Source of the DNA: Arcuatula senhousia
Taxonomy: Eukaryota > Mollusca > Bivalvia > Mytilida > Mytilidae
NCBI GenBank assembly: GCA_963971305.1
Contig: OZ020317.1
Coordinates: 13,658,001 to 13,722,000, forward strand
DNA length: 64,000 nt
Reading direction: 5' to 3'
In this document: positions 12,641-25,783 of the stretch, in pieces
Position numbering within the stretch: the first letter of the stretch is position 1
How the letters are laid out: each line of letters begins with the position of its first letter
Notes under the pieces: model-generated
What the model was told of the DNA's origin: nothing
The model's input: the letters and a program-made list of their open reading frames with translations, nothing else
Databases searched by the model: none
Made by a program: the position numbers and the translations under genes

Positions 12641-13516
12641 CAGGGGCTTGAATTCTGGTCATTTACATCGTCTTTAAAAAAAAATTGACCCCCTACTCTA
12701 TAATATCCATTGAAGCCCCTGTGTCTTACAGTCTATGATACTAAAAAATATTAGGCCGATGAGATCAAAGGGAAAAGCCGCTAAATACCAATAATATTCA
12801 TCTACAGTCAATTTGATTTGTCATTGTTTTTCATAATGCTAGTGAATTTTTGCACTAAACAAGACAGTTTAATAGTTTATCTGTACTAAGCGATCCAATA
12901 TTTTTATTTCAAAGACATAAATAATTTTTCAAGTTATTTTTATTTGAAGCTTGCCATTTCAATAATACAGAATTACAATAAAAAACGAAAGAATATGGAA
13001 TATGTGCCAGAAAGACACGATCCACATATTGATATTATTTTTATAAACGATAGAAACAAACATTCAATGCGTGTGAAGCGCTTTTCTGGACTAACATTCA
13101 TCAGACAGGCTAGGGGTCGAAAAATTGGAAGACTGGTATGACAAGTCTAGCTAAGTACATGCTAACTTAATCAGTTCTATTTTTTTCTATGTATCTATAT
13201 ATTAAGGTTACAATTATTTATCAGTAACAGTGTACATGTATGTCAATTTTCCTAATTTAAAGAACACGGGAAGGAAAGGGGGGGTTGAAGCTGAACCCCT
13301 TGAACCCCGGTATCATCTGCAGCGGCATAGCCAGAGGGTGGGATCCAGGCCACTCCAAGGTTAGGAATCCCCTTTCCACAAAAAAAAATCTAATTTTTGT
13401 GCAGACTATTTGGTAAAAATGGCTTGGAACCTCTCTTTCCTTTTCAGTAGCCTGAGAGTGGAACCGCCCCCTCCCCCATTCAAAAATTTCTGTATCTGCC
13501 CTTAATCAGGTTACTC
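12641..13516. other. No gene: old repeat remnants
   Basis: GAATATGGAATATGTGCCAG at 12991 recurs at 58762 and looks like a dispersed repeat end. 13319-13502 is a decayed V-like MITE. The 65-codon frame at 12944 lies in this repeat. Confidence 0.5.
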
Positions 13517-13719
13517 ACAGTGGTTTCATTATTTTTGGTGGGGAATCTTAATTTCATGGTTTTGTTGGTGGCCTGGACCCATGGAATTTGATATCCCAAC
13601 AAAAAGAAAATTAAGCATTGACTTGTATGCTACAGACTGCAGAACTACAAATTTTAGAATCCATGAGCTAGACTTTTTTCATCAAATCACGAATATTGGT
13701 ACCAACGAAAATAAATAGT
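13517..13719. mobile_element. Palindromic MITE family W, copy 1
   Basis: ACAGTGGTTTCATTATTTTT left, ACGAAAATAAATAGT right, with TTAAGCATTGACTTGTATGCT centre shared by the other W copies. Confidence 0.55.
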
Positions 13720-14136
13720 ATGCCAGTACGCATGTACTATTCAATGATCGAATGATAAATGCTTAATCAAAACATTTTACTCATGATGCAATACAGTTGT
13801 ATAGCTATAATCATGGATATAATTTGACTTTTGATCTGATAATCAATAGCACAATAGTAGAAGCTGTCCATTTGAAAATATTTATCTATTCATTATTTTT
13901 ATTGATATATATAGTATGTCCTAGTACAGATGTACTCTAATTTTTTTTCATTGCCTTACATAAGCTATATATTGTTTCTAGTGCGTAAAAAAACTAATAC
14001 TCCTTGAGACTTTTTCAACACATTTTTTAAAAAGATCTAAAGTACTGCTTTGTTGTTTTGGATTTTCACTTCATTCTTTAATAACCCATATCTTGTTGGT
14101 AAAAGCATATAAAACTCACAACCTCATTACTTTTTT

Positions 14137-14663
14137 AGCTCACCTGTACTGAAGGTCCAGGTGAGCTATTAGCATCACTTGGCGTCTGTCGTCGTCGGTC
14201 ATTGTCATTTGTTAACAATTTTTCAAAAATCTTCTCCTCTGAAACTGCTAGGCCAAATGTTACAAAACTTGGTTAGGTTGTTCTATAGTATGTCCTTTAC
14301 AAATTTATCATTAGGATTTTTGATTCGTCAAAAAACATGGCCACCATGGCTGAAAATAGAACATAGGGGTATATTGCAGTTTTTTGCTAATAACTCAAAA
14401 ATGGTTACAGATATCAAAATAGTGCAAGATTCAAAAGTGATCAGCATATAAAGATCTACCTGTCCTGAAATTTTGAAAAAGATCTGACTTTTGTGGGAGT
14501 TATTTCCCTTTTTCATAATTTGTGCCAAATTTTGCACTTATTAAGCCCTTTATCTTGAAAACTAAACAAGATATTTTGCATATTGGTTAAGCACAATAAT
14601 ATCTACATAATAAGTGTATCTGTGTAGTTCAGGTGAGCGATTCAGACTCCTGGGAGCTTCTTG
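14137..14663 (+). mobile_element. Element C2 (HINE-like), short complete copy
   Basis: Perfect 10-bp hairpin arms AGCTCACCTG (14137-14146) and CAGGTGAGCT (14158-14167), gtctgtcgtcgtcgg microsatellite, CTTCTCCTCTGAAAC core, 3' CAGGTGAGC (14630-14638), hairpin ACTCC-TG-GGAGC and CTTG end before TTTT. At 527 bp it is the smallest complete member of its family here. Confidence 0.75.
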
Positions 14664-14984
14664 TTTTACTACACGTTTTTAAAAAAATCCAAATTACTGC
14701 TTTGCTACTGTATCACTTATACATGTATTGTTGCAAGTGCGTAAAAAAACATTCACTCATCATGGTCATCGACTTTCATTTTCCATTATATGTTTTTTTT
14801 TACACAAATTGCTTCTGAATGTGTTATTTGGGATTTTCAAGTCACCCTTACATGACCTATATTAGTATTGCTAGTGCGTATAAAACTAATTCCTTCATTA
14901 CTCTCATTCTCCACATGTTTTTTTTTATCCAAATTGCTACTTATGTGTTATTGGGAATTCCAAAAGACTAATAAATAAATTTGT

Positions 14985-15600
14985 ACCAGTACAAACGTTC
15001 TGGTTTTAGTCTCATTATGAGCTAAAGCATGACTGTGCTCTCTTTTGCCATTGTACATTGCAAATTTTTCGGTAACATTACTCAATGGAATTCAGTTCAG
15101 ATAAAATTGTACTGGAACAAACAACTTCGGGTTTTAGTCTCAAGAACTAAGACTGTATTTTATATGCCTTTGTACATTAAATTCTTCAGTACTCAATGGA
15201 ATTGGATTCAGACAAAATTGTACCAGTGCAAACGTTCTGGTTTTAGTCTTATAGCTAAAGCATGACTGTGTTTTCTTTTGCCATTGTACATTGCAAATTA
15301 TTCGGTAACATTACTCAATGGAATTCAGTTCAGATAAAATTGTACTGGAACAAACAACTTCTGGTTTTAGTCTCAAGAACTAAGACTGTATTTTATTTGC
15401 CTTTGTACATTAAATTCTTCAGTACTCAATGGAATTGGATTCAGTCAAAATTGTACCAGTTCAAACATTCTGGTTTTAGTCTCATAGCTAAGACATGACT
15501 GTGTTTTCTTTTGCCTTTGTACATTCCAAATTCTTCAGTAGTCAAAGGAGTTCACTTCACATAAAATTGTACCAGTGCAAATGTTCTAGTAATAAGTCTC
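14985..15600 (+). repeat. Tandem repeat, 233-bp unit made of two ~117-bp halves
   Basis: ATGACTGTG...TCTTTTGCC...ACATTGCAAAT recurs exactly 233 bp apart (15029 and 15262), with a third partial unit. Halves share ACTCAATGGAATT and GGTTTTAGTCTCA. Two near-identical 78-codon frames lie in it and are products of the duplication, not genes. Confidence 0.8.
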
Positions 15601-16045
15601 GGCTGAAACATGTGTTTTGTATTGCCTCATGGTACATTGCAATCAAACATGTACTTTAGAAATGACTTAATTTCTCTTCAGTTAGTGTAGTGACAACTTC
15701 AGTCTTTAAGAAGGAGCTAATTAATTGCTTGGTTAATTAACACGAAGTATGAGTAACCTAAGATTGCACTCTGTGCTATTTACTATCCGTAAATTAGAAG
15801 CAACAATAACCAAAGATGCCATTTAAGTCTCAAACAAAGTCAATGATATAAGTTTGTAGGAATTTTCAACTGCAAAGTATGCTTGATACATGTATATATC
15901 ATAAGGTTTAGATATCATCCCTAGAAAAGGGAGTTCACATAAAAATGGTTGTGGTAAATATTAGTGTTTCGATACGATTTAGAATTATATAACAGAATAC
16001 AAAACATTTTCCAAGCTTGTTTACTTTTTTCTTCACTGCACAAAA

Positions 16046-16334
16046 CACTGTGTTCCCACGCCATCCTTGAATTCAAGGAAACCTGGAATAGTCCTTGAAT
16101 TTCATTTCAATGTAAAAAAACCTGGAAAAATCCTTGCATTTTATCAAATATCCTTGAAAAACCCTGGAATTTTGTAATATGCAGATTTGTTGACCATTTG
16201 ATAAAAAAAGGCTAAAAATATTGGATTTTTAACATAATTGCAGACTATCTTTATCCTTGAAAATGACCTCAATACCCTTGAAAAATCCTTGAAAAACCTT
16301 TGAATTTTGTGTCCAAAAACTAGTGGGGACCCTG
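16046..16334. mobile_element. hAT-like MITE with CCTTGAA motifs
   Basis: Ends CTGTGTTCCCACG and AGTGGGGACCCTG are imperfect inverse copies. At least six CCTTGAA-like motifs lie inside, in both orientations. Confidence 0.45.
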
Positions 16335-16628
16335 AAAAAATGTTCTGCTTTTATGCCTTACCAAAACCAACTTGATGTGAAGTCTTGGTAAGTTTTGTTC
16401 GTCTCTTGTGAACTCCTTTACTTGAGCTATCATACCATGTATGAATGGATATATTCTCAAGGTTGAAAAGTATGGAAACCCTAAAATGTTGGTACCCAAA
16501 ATTTATCCACTGAGTGAGTGATGTGACTCAGGGTATTTTTGGTTGATATTGTTTTGAACCCTTAAACAAATCATGTTGTAGCTTACTTGTTATATGTATT
16601 TAAGTGTTGTTTTCTTTATTGTTTTTTT

Positions 16629-16740
16629 ATGCCCCCGCGACGACATGTCAGGGGGCATTAAGTTTTACTCATGTACCTCCGTCCGTCAGATATACGATGC
16701 TGTAATACTTTTCTTTGACATTAGTCTAAAATAAGGGCAA
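16629..16740 (+). mobile_element. Element H, 5' end fragment
   Basis: Perfect 8-bp hairpin ATGCCCCC (16629-16636) / GGGGGCAT (16651-16658), then cctccgtccgtcag. Nothing of a 3' end. Confidence 0.4.
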
Positions 16741-18273
16741 ACATATGAATAATTTATTAAATAATCAATTTACTAATTGAGGTTGTATAAATGACAGATA
16801 AAGATGAATCTAAATTCTTTGAATTTTTTAGACAATGTGACCCTCAGACTCATTGACAAATGATTGACAAATGATTGAAATATAAAAGCTTATAATTGAT
16901 TTATAAATTTTCCTAATTATAAAAAAAATTATATTTTGTTCCTTTGAATTGAAGTGAAACTTCATACAGCTTACAAATAAATTCAATTCAGTTGAACAAC
17001 TTTAAAAGGATGTGATTTAATTTATAAGTGAAGCGTAAATTTTCGGATAGCTTAGTGCAACAGTACTAATATGTCCTTAATCCAAGATTGCAAATGTTTT
17101 AATGTTCACCACAGTTTTCAAAGACATTTTATTTCCATTATTTTTCTAATTGGAAAAAACAATAAATGAAATGAAAGATTTTTTTTCACCATTGATATCA
17201 AAACGTGTTTTAATTAGAAGACTGCACTTTGCAAAACAGGCATTCAAATTGTCAGGAAGATTTCTAGCTTTTGATTTAAAAAAATAAATGATTAGAAACA
17301 TTATAACCCAAATATTTATATCTCTCCTTATTTAAAGTTAAAAGAAAATAAATTTAATGATTTTTATCTTGCAAACATTATATACTGTGAGCCAATAAAT
17401 TTTCGTGTGATAGAAACGTTTTTACTAAGCAGGTTGGAATTGTGAAAGTTTATGTACACAAGAAGGTCTGTGAAAAGTACATATTATATGGCAAGCCTTA
17501 AAAGGTTCATATGCTTTTCTAGCACCTGAGTTCACTCTTGCCACGACTTGAGTTTGCGTTGTTGATTTTCGTTCGGTTGATTTTGTGTTTTGTGTTTCTT
17601 CGTGCTGTTTTTGTTCGTGTTTACTGGTTTCAACATTGGTTGAATCTGACTCCAATAAAGGCATTAATCAGGAAACAGCAACAAATAGCTTAGCACTATT
17701 CATTTAATACTATATTGTTACAAATGATCCAGATATTTAAAAAAGGTGGGGTCCGTGCACTAACTGTGAGTCTTAAGTGAAGACTAAAAAGAAGTTACTC
17801 CCATTGTAAGTGGTCATACCTATGTGGCCCAAAACGGGGTCTGTTTTTTACAGGTTGCTAGTCATGAACAGGGTCATAATTTTCAACCCTGTAAGAACAG
17901 GTTTATAAATGACTTTAAAATGTCCATCATAGGTAATTCAGCATAATCATTTTCATAGTAGAACAATCAATTTCCAAAAATAATTGTCATTTTTTCCTGA
18001 AATATTAGTTAAATAGGGCAAAACGTACTTATTAAACATCATTGAAATACTATGAGAAATAACTTCATTTGACTGCACAATATCTCTGACAGGGTATGGT
18101 TTTGTATGTTTTTGAAGTCACAAACCAGTCCAGATTTGACAACCTCATCTGCACATATTTATGCAATATATAGGAGAGTAACCCCCCGGGGATAGGAATC
18201 CCCCTGGAACAGATCTTTAAAGTGTCCACTACTGTAGTAGAAATATTTGTTAGGTTTGCATTGACTCTAAATT

Positions 18274-18692
18274 ATACCCCCAATTGTAAGAGAAGGGGGC
18301 TATGTTGCAATCACCTTGTTTGTCCGTCTGTCTCTCCATCCAGTTACAAACTTATGTAACTGATTTCTCTGCTTCTTCTGAAAGGATTGATTTCAAATTT
18401 AATACACAGCTTAAGCATGATTAGTCATACCATGCCTCCCCTTTCCAAGTGAGTTGTGCACCTACTTCCTGTTGTCTGTGCCAACTTAAGACTTTTTTAA
18501 GGATAGAAAATAGACAATTTTTCATAACAAATTTCTCAGTTTCTTCTAAAGGGATTGATTTCAAAATTGTTACACAGCTTTAGCATGATAAGTTGTATTG
18601 TGCCTCACTTTTCCAGTTCAGTTGTGCATCTATTCCTGTTTTCCAAATGGTCAAGTGTGGGTATCCATAGCACGACTTAGTGCAACCTCTTG
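18274..18692 (+). mobile_element. Element F2 (HINE-like)
   Basis: ATACCCCC with GGGGGCTAT hairpin at the 5' end, tccgtctgtctc microsatellite, TTGATTTCAAATTTAATAC core twice, 3' GTGTGGGTAT then hairpin GCAC-GACTTA-GTGC (18670-18683) and CTTG end (18689-18692). Element A2 follows at once. Confidence 0.7.
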
Positions 18693-18696
18693 GTTT

Positions 18697-19462
18697 TTAT
18701 ACGACCGCAAAATTTTTGCGATCGTATAATGTTATGGCGATGTCGTCGTTGTCGTCGTCTTCTGTGGACACTTTGGTTTCCGTGCGATAACTTGAGTAAA
18801 TATTGACCGAATGTTATGAAATTTTAAATGATGTTTGTTACCACTAATGGAAGGTTGGTATTGTATTTGGGGGTTGTTGCCCCTACTGTTTTAGAAAAAA
18901 GGGCCAAAAAGGGCTAAAACGGGTGTTTTGACAAAACTGTAGTAGAATGTTTATTATTCATTCAATTTTGAAAATTCTTTTTTTATTGAATTCATCATTA
19001 AATTCTGTCAACAAAATGTGTCAATGGTTTTGATATATATTGCACTGTTACATTGATACTGGGGGTCAAAAAGGGGCCAAACCCAAAATATTGACTTTTT
19101 TATTTGTGGTCCAATTTTCAAAATCTTTTTTTCATTCATTGGATTCCATGTACAAAATTTTCTTATTATTTTTCATCGGATTAGCAATATCTTTTACCAT
19201 TTTTGAGAAATTAGGGGTCAAAGGGCCAAAATTGTGAATTAATACATGTATATAAATAAGGCTTTTTGTATTAGATGTTGATGTTAATATATTTGTCAAA
19301 AATGCATTTCTAAGTCCACCACAGGATGCATGTGTCAAAAAGCTTTGTAAGTCCACCATGGGCTTCATGTGACCAAAGCAATGGACTATCCATATTGGGC
19401 CTCCAACGTACAGGGTTCAACTTGTTGCGGTTGTATCATGCTGCGCTCGGCGTAGCTTTTTA
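18697..19462 (+). mobile_element. Element A2 (HINE-like), directly after F2
   Basis: Same 5' hairpin (ATACGACCGC at 18699-18708), gtcgtcgttgtcgtcgtc microsatellite, 3' GCGGTTGTAT (19427-19436, one mismatch), GCTGCGC/GCGTAGC hairpin and TTTTTA end as A1. The body is shorter, with fewer monomers. Starts within a few T residues of the CTTG end of F2. Confidence 0.72.
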
Positions 19463-19968
19463 TTTCAAATTGTTGTTTCAGATTTGAAGATTCTTCTTCA
19501 TTTGAACAATTTATTAACTCATGACAACTTAAAAAAAAAGAAAAACAACAACAAAAAACCATAAATTATTTAATCATCGTCAACTGTTGTTAAGGTTAAT
19601 TAATTGTAATTTTTACATTTTTAATTAGACGCGACATATTTTTTAATGTTATGAGTCAAGCGTCAGTATTTAACCTTAAAAACCTCCCACTTGAAAAAAG
19701 ATCGTCAGAAGAATGTTTTTATTTGCATTGTTTCATGAATTACATATATAACTAGAGGTCTAAATGTGACAAGATACAAAATACACATTGTGTATTACGA
19801 ATCTATGTCCCTAGGGTGTACAACATTGTTAAGGCTAAGACAATGGATAATTTGGTTCTTGGGGTTGGTCACATGTACTTACTATTGAGGGCTAAAGAAG
19901 GACCGTGAACAAAGTTGGACTTTTCAATCCATACTGTCATGCCAGTGATTGTCCATGTTAAATGATAT

Positions 19969-20170
19969 ACTGTGAAAGTACTTAAATTCGTCAGTATCAA
20001 TTTTCGTGGATTGGAAGTAAACTCCTTATTCGTGAATTCTTGAATTTGTAATTTAAAAATAATCTTTATCAAAAGCAATGTGTAATACACAGTTTGTTGG
20101 GAACTTAATTTCATGGTTTTACTGACCCACAAAAACCACAAAAATTGGTATCCCACAAATAATAATAATT
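19969..20170. mobile_element. Palindromic MITE family W, copy 2
   Basis: ACTGTGAAAGTACTT, TATCAATTTTCGTGGATT left; CCCACAAATAATAAT right. Confidence 0.5.
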
Positions 20171-22739
20171 CAACATACATGTATGTATCAGAAAATATTT
20201 CCATAGTAATCATTTTTCATGATTAAGAGTGTTTTTAAAAGATGACTTTTTTTCATTTTGATTTTTTTGTACATTGAATATTAATTCAGACATTTTCAAT
20301 AAATAAGCTTCAGAAAGAAGAATTGAAGCTATTATAGACCTCAAGACTCTGAAATTTGACAAAAATTCCTGGGGGTCGGGAAGGGGAGGGGGGGGGATCC
20401 TTTCGTGTCAGTTTCACAAAACATTTCCCTCTGTCACAGGCAACCTTCCAAATGTAACAACCGATATAACAAACCATTTCTGGTGGTGAATATTAAGAAA
20501 TTTTTTAAAGAGGGCCCAATTGACAAATGTGGTAACTCTGGGACCTCTTGTTTTACACGATTAGACCTTACCAATTTTTTTTTTGTCTAATGGGTTGGGG
20601 AATAGTGACTAGTTCCCAAATTCTAAATCTACCTTATAAATGCATTAATTCTCAATGTGTCATAATATAAGATACAAAGTGTACAATAGTCTAAGTTTGG
20701 TAAAACAATTTTTAAGCTGGTGAAAAATGGTAAAAATAATTTGAGGTGACTGATCTACATTACAGTTTTGATATGTTTAGCCATGGATTAAAAAAATTCA
20801 GACTGATTAAAAGACACCATCAATTAATTCCACCTATAAAGATTTCTCGGCCAATTGTTGCTTCAGCAAGTGGGTAGGGCAGAAAGGGGTTTTTCAATAT
20901 GAAGGTATGCTTTTAAACAGACAAAGAAAAAAATTAGCGTTATTTTTTTTGGCCTTAATAAAAAAGTAATTCGTCTTAATATGTACAAAATTCTGTGTAG
21001 GTGTTCCTTGCTACTATTTTATGTTCCTTTTATGACTTGTCCTAAAAATAATATATTTCCGAAGTACATAAATATACGATTATTTTAGGGCCATAAACAC
21101 AATGAATCGTCTATCATAAGCCAGGTGATGTATTTCATAGGAGAACAAACACGTAAATTGTACTTATATATGTAACACTCATAAATGTGTCCTTTTACCC
21201 CTAACGTGTCTTACGGAACAAAATTCACCCAATAATGTCCAATTTGTGCCCCCAAAACATGTCCATTATCAGGTTGACTTCCAAACAGTGTTCCAAGAGT
21301 CCTGAAACGTGTCTTATTTGCTGAAACTTGTCTATAGAATAAAATTCCCCCAGTGGTGACCAATACTGTCCCAAAAACATACCCAGTATTGTGTTCAGCA
21401 AATAGTGGAGGCAGCTCTGTGATGCTGTGACTTATTAGTGGGGGCTTCCTGATTTTAACCTTATATAGTGCTTAATTCTTATAAATGTTGAAAAAAAAGA
21501 TAATTTTTTTGCGCAATAATAAATCTATTTATATGCAAGTAGTATATTTAATGCCTTTATTTATTGAATGAAAAGTGTTATCCAAAAAATAAAGATAAAA
21601 TGTTATGGCCCACTTATTACAGAAACAGGATCTTGTAATAATAAAAGTTATTAAAAAGGCATGCATGATGCACTGAGTAAAAGGTTCAATGAACATTTAA
21701 AGAAACAAGTCTAGAATTTCCATTTTTACAACTCCCTATACATACGTAAATAATAATGAAATAAGACCCATTCATAATTATAAGTTTGGTATTTTTTATG
21801 TCTGCGGCCAGACTCTATAAAATAACTACAAAAGGTATTGAAATTTGATAATCTTTATGATCATATCCCTGTTTATGGCTTTTCTTACATGTATTTTTGT
21901 GTTTTCTTAAGTTAACTTTCATTGAGACCTATTGAGTGTGCTTGTACTAAAAAAAAATATAGTTCATGTCATTTATTAAGTCTAGTTGAGTTCATGGTTG
22001 TAGGTTGCATTCTTAAAATGATGTTGTGGTAATTAGTGCTACTTTTAGTTAGGAGAATTGGCAAAGTTTCACTGATGATACGTGGGAGTGGATTTTTCTA
22101 GTGCAGGCTTATTTTTGGGGGTTTTCAGCAATGAAGGCATATTTCAAAGGATGAAAGGTACTTGGTTATTTAATAAAGTTAACAAATATTTTATAAACTC
22201 AACTGTGATCTGATTTTAAGTGTTTTATTTTCATAGTTGAATCATGCAAATGAATATAATGAAATTTAATTAAATGAAAATTTATTTTTGTTGCTTTATT
22301 ATTTTGTTTTCAAGTCCCTCTAAATGTCTAACCTGTATTTGTATATAAAACTGAACACTTGTTGTCTAAATTTGCCAAATTTTTCAGGCTGAATAAGGTA
22401 CAGAAAAATTCCACTGTACTTAATCAGAATCAAGAGTTGTTGCCCTTTGTATGTTGATTCATTAAATTTGCTAATGTCAATACAAAATCTAAAATATAAA
22501 TCGGACGTGTTGTGTTGGATTTAAAATCGACATACTTGATTTTTTTACATCAGTCGATGGATGTTTCTTAGCTAGCTGTCAGTAACTTCGAGTGTTCTCA
22601 AGAGAGTATCTTTACGTCCTGTTAATTACCTGTTGTCCTTTTGTCTCAGATACTCTCTTGTTGAATTGAACTTCTATCGATTTGATTTTTACTGTGTGTT
22701 AGTTTGTGCTTTGTTATTGATTATCATTAGGGGGAAGGT
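20171..22739. other. No gene: AT-rich; one degenerate direct repeat
   Basis: 21200-21420 holds two diverged ~115-bp copies (GTGTCTTACGGAACAAAATT / TTGTCTATAGAATAAAATTC). A G-rich run is at 20370-20400. Nothing else recognised. Confidence 0.5.
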
Positions 22740-23060
22740 TGGCGCCAAAAAACTAGTTTAACCCCGCCACATTTTAATGTGCCTGTCCTAAGCCAGGAAT
22801 CTTTATCAAAGCTTATGTTTGTATTTAGTCGAATGTTTGTTAATTGTTTTTTGTCAAGAAGAGGGTCTTTCAATGCACTTTGGGATTGGGCTTGAATCAT
22901 ATGTATTTTATTTTCAATCCAGGGGCCAATTGAAAAACAGCGAGCAGCGACCGCTGGTCACATTGAAGGCTACTGGCTGTTTTCCATTGTGGATATTTTA
23001 AAATATACGTTTATAATGTAGGTTGTGTCGCGTACACTTATTCCACATCTCATTTTCTTC
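22740..23060. repeat. Interspersed repeat M, copy 2, with adjoining old repeat
   Basis: 22758-22802 (ACCCCGCCACATTTTAATGT ... AAGCCAGGAATC) looks like a common mussel dispersed repeat from memory. 22935-23060 matches copy 1. Confidence 0.45.
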
Positions 23061-24473
23061 TAAAATTTGAGGTACTTGCAAAAATTATGAATATTCATAA
23101 GACATCAGAGAACCAAAGCTTTTGATTGGGTATAAAGAAAAAGGATGTCCTTTTTGTAGTAAATCATATTTTCATTCAATTTCTAATAAAAATCAAGTAA
23201 TATATTAGGTTATGTGAATATTCAATCATGGAGAATTTATGTTTTTCCTGCTTTCTCAGTGTAATTGTCCAAAAGAAATGAATGAACTCATAAAAGTGTG
23301 TCAAATCTGAATGAAATTGCAAGGAAAAATCTTTTAGAACTTCCTATGGGAGCTAAGAGGTCAGGACGTTAGGGGATCTTTAATCTGACCACACTTAACT
23401 GAAGTTTTGAAGGTTTAATCCATTTTTAAGTTTGAAATTATTTTACTTTAACCGTCCCTAGCCTGGTTACTTTGTGAGGACATCAAACTACATGTATAAC
23501 AGAAATCCTTTTTCAGATTTTTTTTTGCCTTAATTTGCTGCCATAATCCGATTTTTAATGTTTTTTTCCCCAAGGACACACTGCCTTCTTTGAAGTTCAA
23601 TGTTCAGGTTTATTATTTGAAGAATGCTTTACAGACAATTAAGGGCGTACAGAACACATAAGGGAAATAACTCTTAAATATCACTTGAATGTTTTAGTCA
23701 GGCACATTTATTCAAAGAAATAAAGCATCAAAATGATCAAAATATGATATGTTGCAATTCCATTATATTCAATGAAAATTTTCCCAAAGATTTTAAATCT
23801 TTATGACTAAAGTATATATTTTGGCAAATTTTCCTGAAAATTTAACAACACAATTTTATTTTAGCCAGTGTTTGGTACCCCCCTTAATGGAGTTTAAGCT
23901 CATATCAGCATAACCATATTGTAAACAAATTGCATAATGCAGTGTTATACAATCTTTGTTTTTATACAGTTTAATTTGTTGCTCATAAAACAAACCTAAT
24001 AGGCTAGCACTTAAAACCAAGCATTGTTTTATTTAATTGCTAAAACTTTGCATGCATATTTGCATTTGTATTCAATTCATAACTATTAACAATTTTGTTT
24101 CTTGTTTGCAGTTTGTTTATGTTTACTATTGAAAGAATTCTAGTTATTCATCAAACATATAAACAATCTATAAAATAAGCTGCATTTTCTTTCAGTTATT
24201 TGATGCCACCCTGACCTAATACTTAACTTTTTATGGTTATTTTCCTTACCGAAGATCGATTTCCCATCAACCTTTTTATATTTAGAAAAATGGGTCAAAC
24301 ACAGATCGATAGGCTAATAAAACAAACATCTTTTTTATGCCTTGGAATACTTCATAGTAATTAGGGGGCCTTAATAGCTGTTTCACTAAAACCTCTTTAA
24401 AAGGTCATTATGACTTGATTTCTTAGACTTGGTGAGGCCTTGATCATGGCCGGTTTACACTTTCTTAAAAACT
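23061..24473. other. No gene: AT-rich unique sequence
   Basis: No frame over 60 codons and no recognised repeat. Confidence 0.55.
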
Positions 24474-24740
24474 ACTAGGGGGGCTTGGTTTTTCGTTTTT
24501 GTCAGAAATATTTTTGAATGTGTCATGCAGAATTTTAAGGAGTAAGGAATAAGGAGACGTGACAAAATATATATTTTTTGTTATTTTAGCATTATATTTT
24601 GTATAGCAGAAATCCTTCTTCAGAATTTTTTTTCTAACCCTCTCACAGCTGCCAAAATATTTTTACATCAAAAATCATTTTCAAAATATTTTTTTAGGAA
24701 AAAACCAAGACCCCCCCCCTTCAAGTTAAATGGTCGGTCC
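24474..24740. mobile_element. Foldback/MITE with GGGGGGCTTGGTTTTT ends
   Basis: CTAGGGGGGCTTGGTTTTTC near 24474 and AAAAACCAAGACCCCCCC near 24705 are inverse copies. AT-rich interior. Borders approximate. Confidence 0.4.
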
Positions 24741-24959
24741 CTTATGACTTTGTTTATATTGAATTTTTAGTGTGTGGCATTCTAATTTTTGCTATTTTTT
24801 TCAATGTTTCTATAGAATGGGGAAAATATTGATAAAAATCAAGATTTCGCAATTCTGAATTTGCAAAAAATTTTCCTAGGACATATGGAGTGTCAACATT
24901 TCATATTTTGATCACTGAGAAGCTTAGATCATTTGAATAAATGAGCTTGACTAAAACGT

Positions 24960-25066
24960 TCATCTAATATTGTTGCCTGTCCTTTCCAAGTCATTTTGGC
25001 ATCTACTTCTTGGTTTCCCAATGGTAGAGTGGGTGCATCCTTAGTACAAATTAGTGCAACCTTTAA
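24960..25066 (+). mobile_element. Element F3, 3' fragment only
   Basis: Matches the last ~100 bp of F5 (CCTTTCCAAGTCA ... GTGGGTGCATCCTTAGTAC ... TTAGTGCAACC) but lacks the 5' end and microsatellite. Confidence 0.45.
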
Positions 25067-25509
25067 TGTTCTACTATTGATAATGTTGTTAAGTTCTTCA
25101 TTATATTGGCCTTAAATACTGCACTCAATGATTATAATGGCCTTAATAACACAAAAAAAAACATCAATATGAAGTGTCTTATATCAAGTATTTTATTTGT
25201 TTTATGATATTAACGTTTGTGGTTTTAATATGTCATTACAAAAACACACTCAGAAACCTAATATTTTACCTAATGAAAAGTTTTTCGCTATGGCATAGAT
25301 GTCTAAGAAACAGTGAGAAAAACATAAGTTTCTTGAATGTTTTTAACTTATTGGTAAAAAATCTGTCAAAGTCTAAAATGGATGGATTTTGCTAAACAGG
25401 AAGTTGGTGATCCACAGACCTGAAATAGAATTCAACATTATGGGACCCCTACCTGATGTTGTATACCAAATTTTAATTTGCTGAGATAAGTTTGTTGTTT
25501 TAAAAACCA

Positions 25510-25585
25510 CTGCCTGCCCGTGTACCCGACATTTACCATTTTATAATCTGGATTTTTCACTGTCTGAAATCTGGCCGTATTTGTG
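25510..25585 (-). repeat. Dispersed repeat N, copy 1 (inverted)
   Basis: CTGCCCGTGTACCCGACATT..CCATTTTATAATCTGG is the inverse of 27190-27290 and of 63040-63118. Confidence 0.45.
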
Positions 25586-25643
25586 GAGACATTTGAAGTG
25601 TTTGTCTGTATTCTGTTTAACAAAAATTTGCCCAAAATTCATT

Positions 25644-25783
25644 TTAGGGCTCTGCAATTTGAGGATGGCAAAGCCCTAATAATAGTTTTTACTTAGCCCA
25701 TCTGTCTGTCCGTCTGTCAACAATTTATTATGAACACTGAAACCTAAAAACTTTTATGAATACAGATCTAAAATTCACATTTT
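25644..25783 (+). mobile_element. Element J, 5' end fragment
   Basis: TTAGGGCT (25644) pairs with AAGCCCTAA (25671) as a 5' hairpin, followed by ctgtctgtccgtctgtc. Same layout as the other families but no 3' end; F4 begins at its right border. Confidence 0.4.

Larger units (their letters stand above)
15601..18273. other. No gene: AT-rich, with one MITE (16046-16334) and H fragment
   Basis: 17398-17440 has a half copy of a TTTTCGTG-type MITE end. The 79-codon minus-strand frame at 17425-17664 (Thr/Glu/Lys-rich) has slightly less biased composition but no supporting signal. Confidence 0.5.

Noticed and set aside
15029..15498. Two tandem paralogous 78-codon genes
   Set aside because: They are the two units of a 233-bp tandem repeat, with no gene context or conserved domain.
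17425..17664. Minus-strand Thr/Gln/Glu-rich small protein
   Set aside because: Somewhat protein-like composition, but no domain, splice signal or neighbour supports it.
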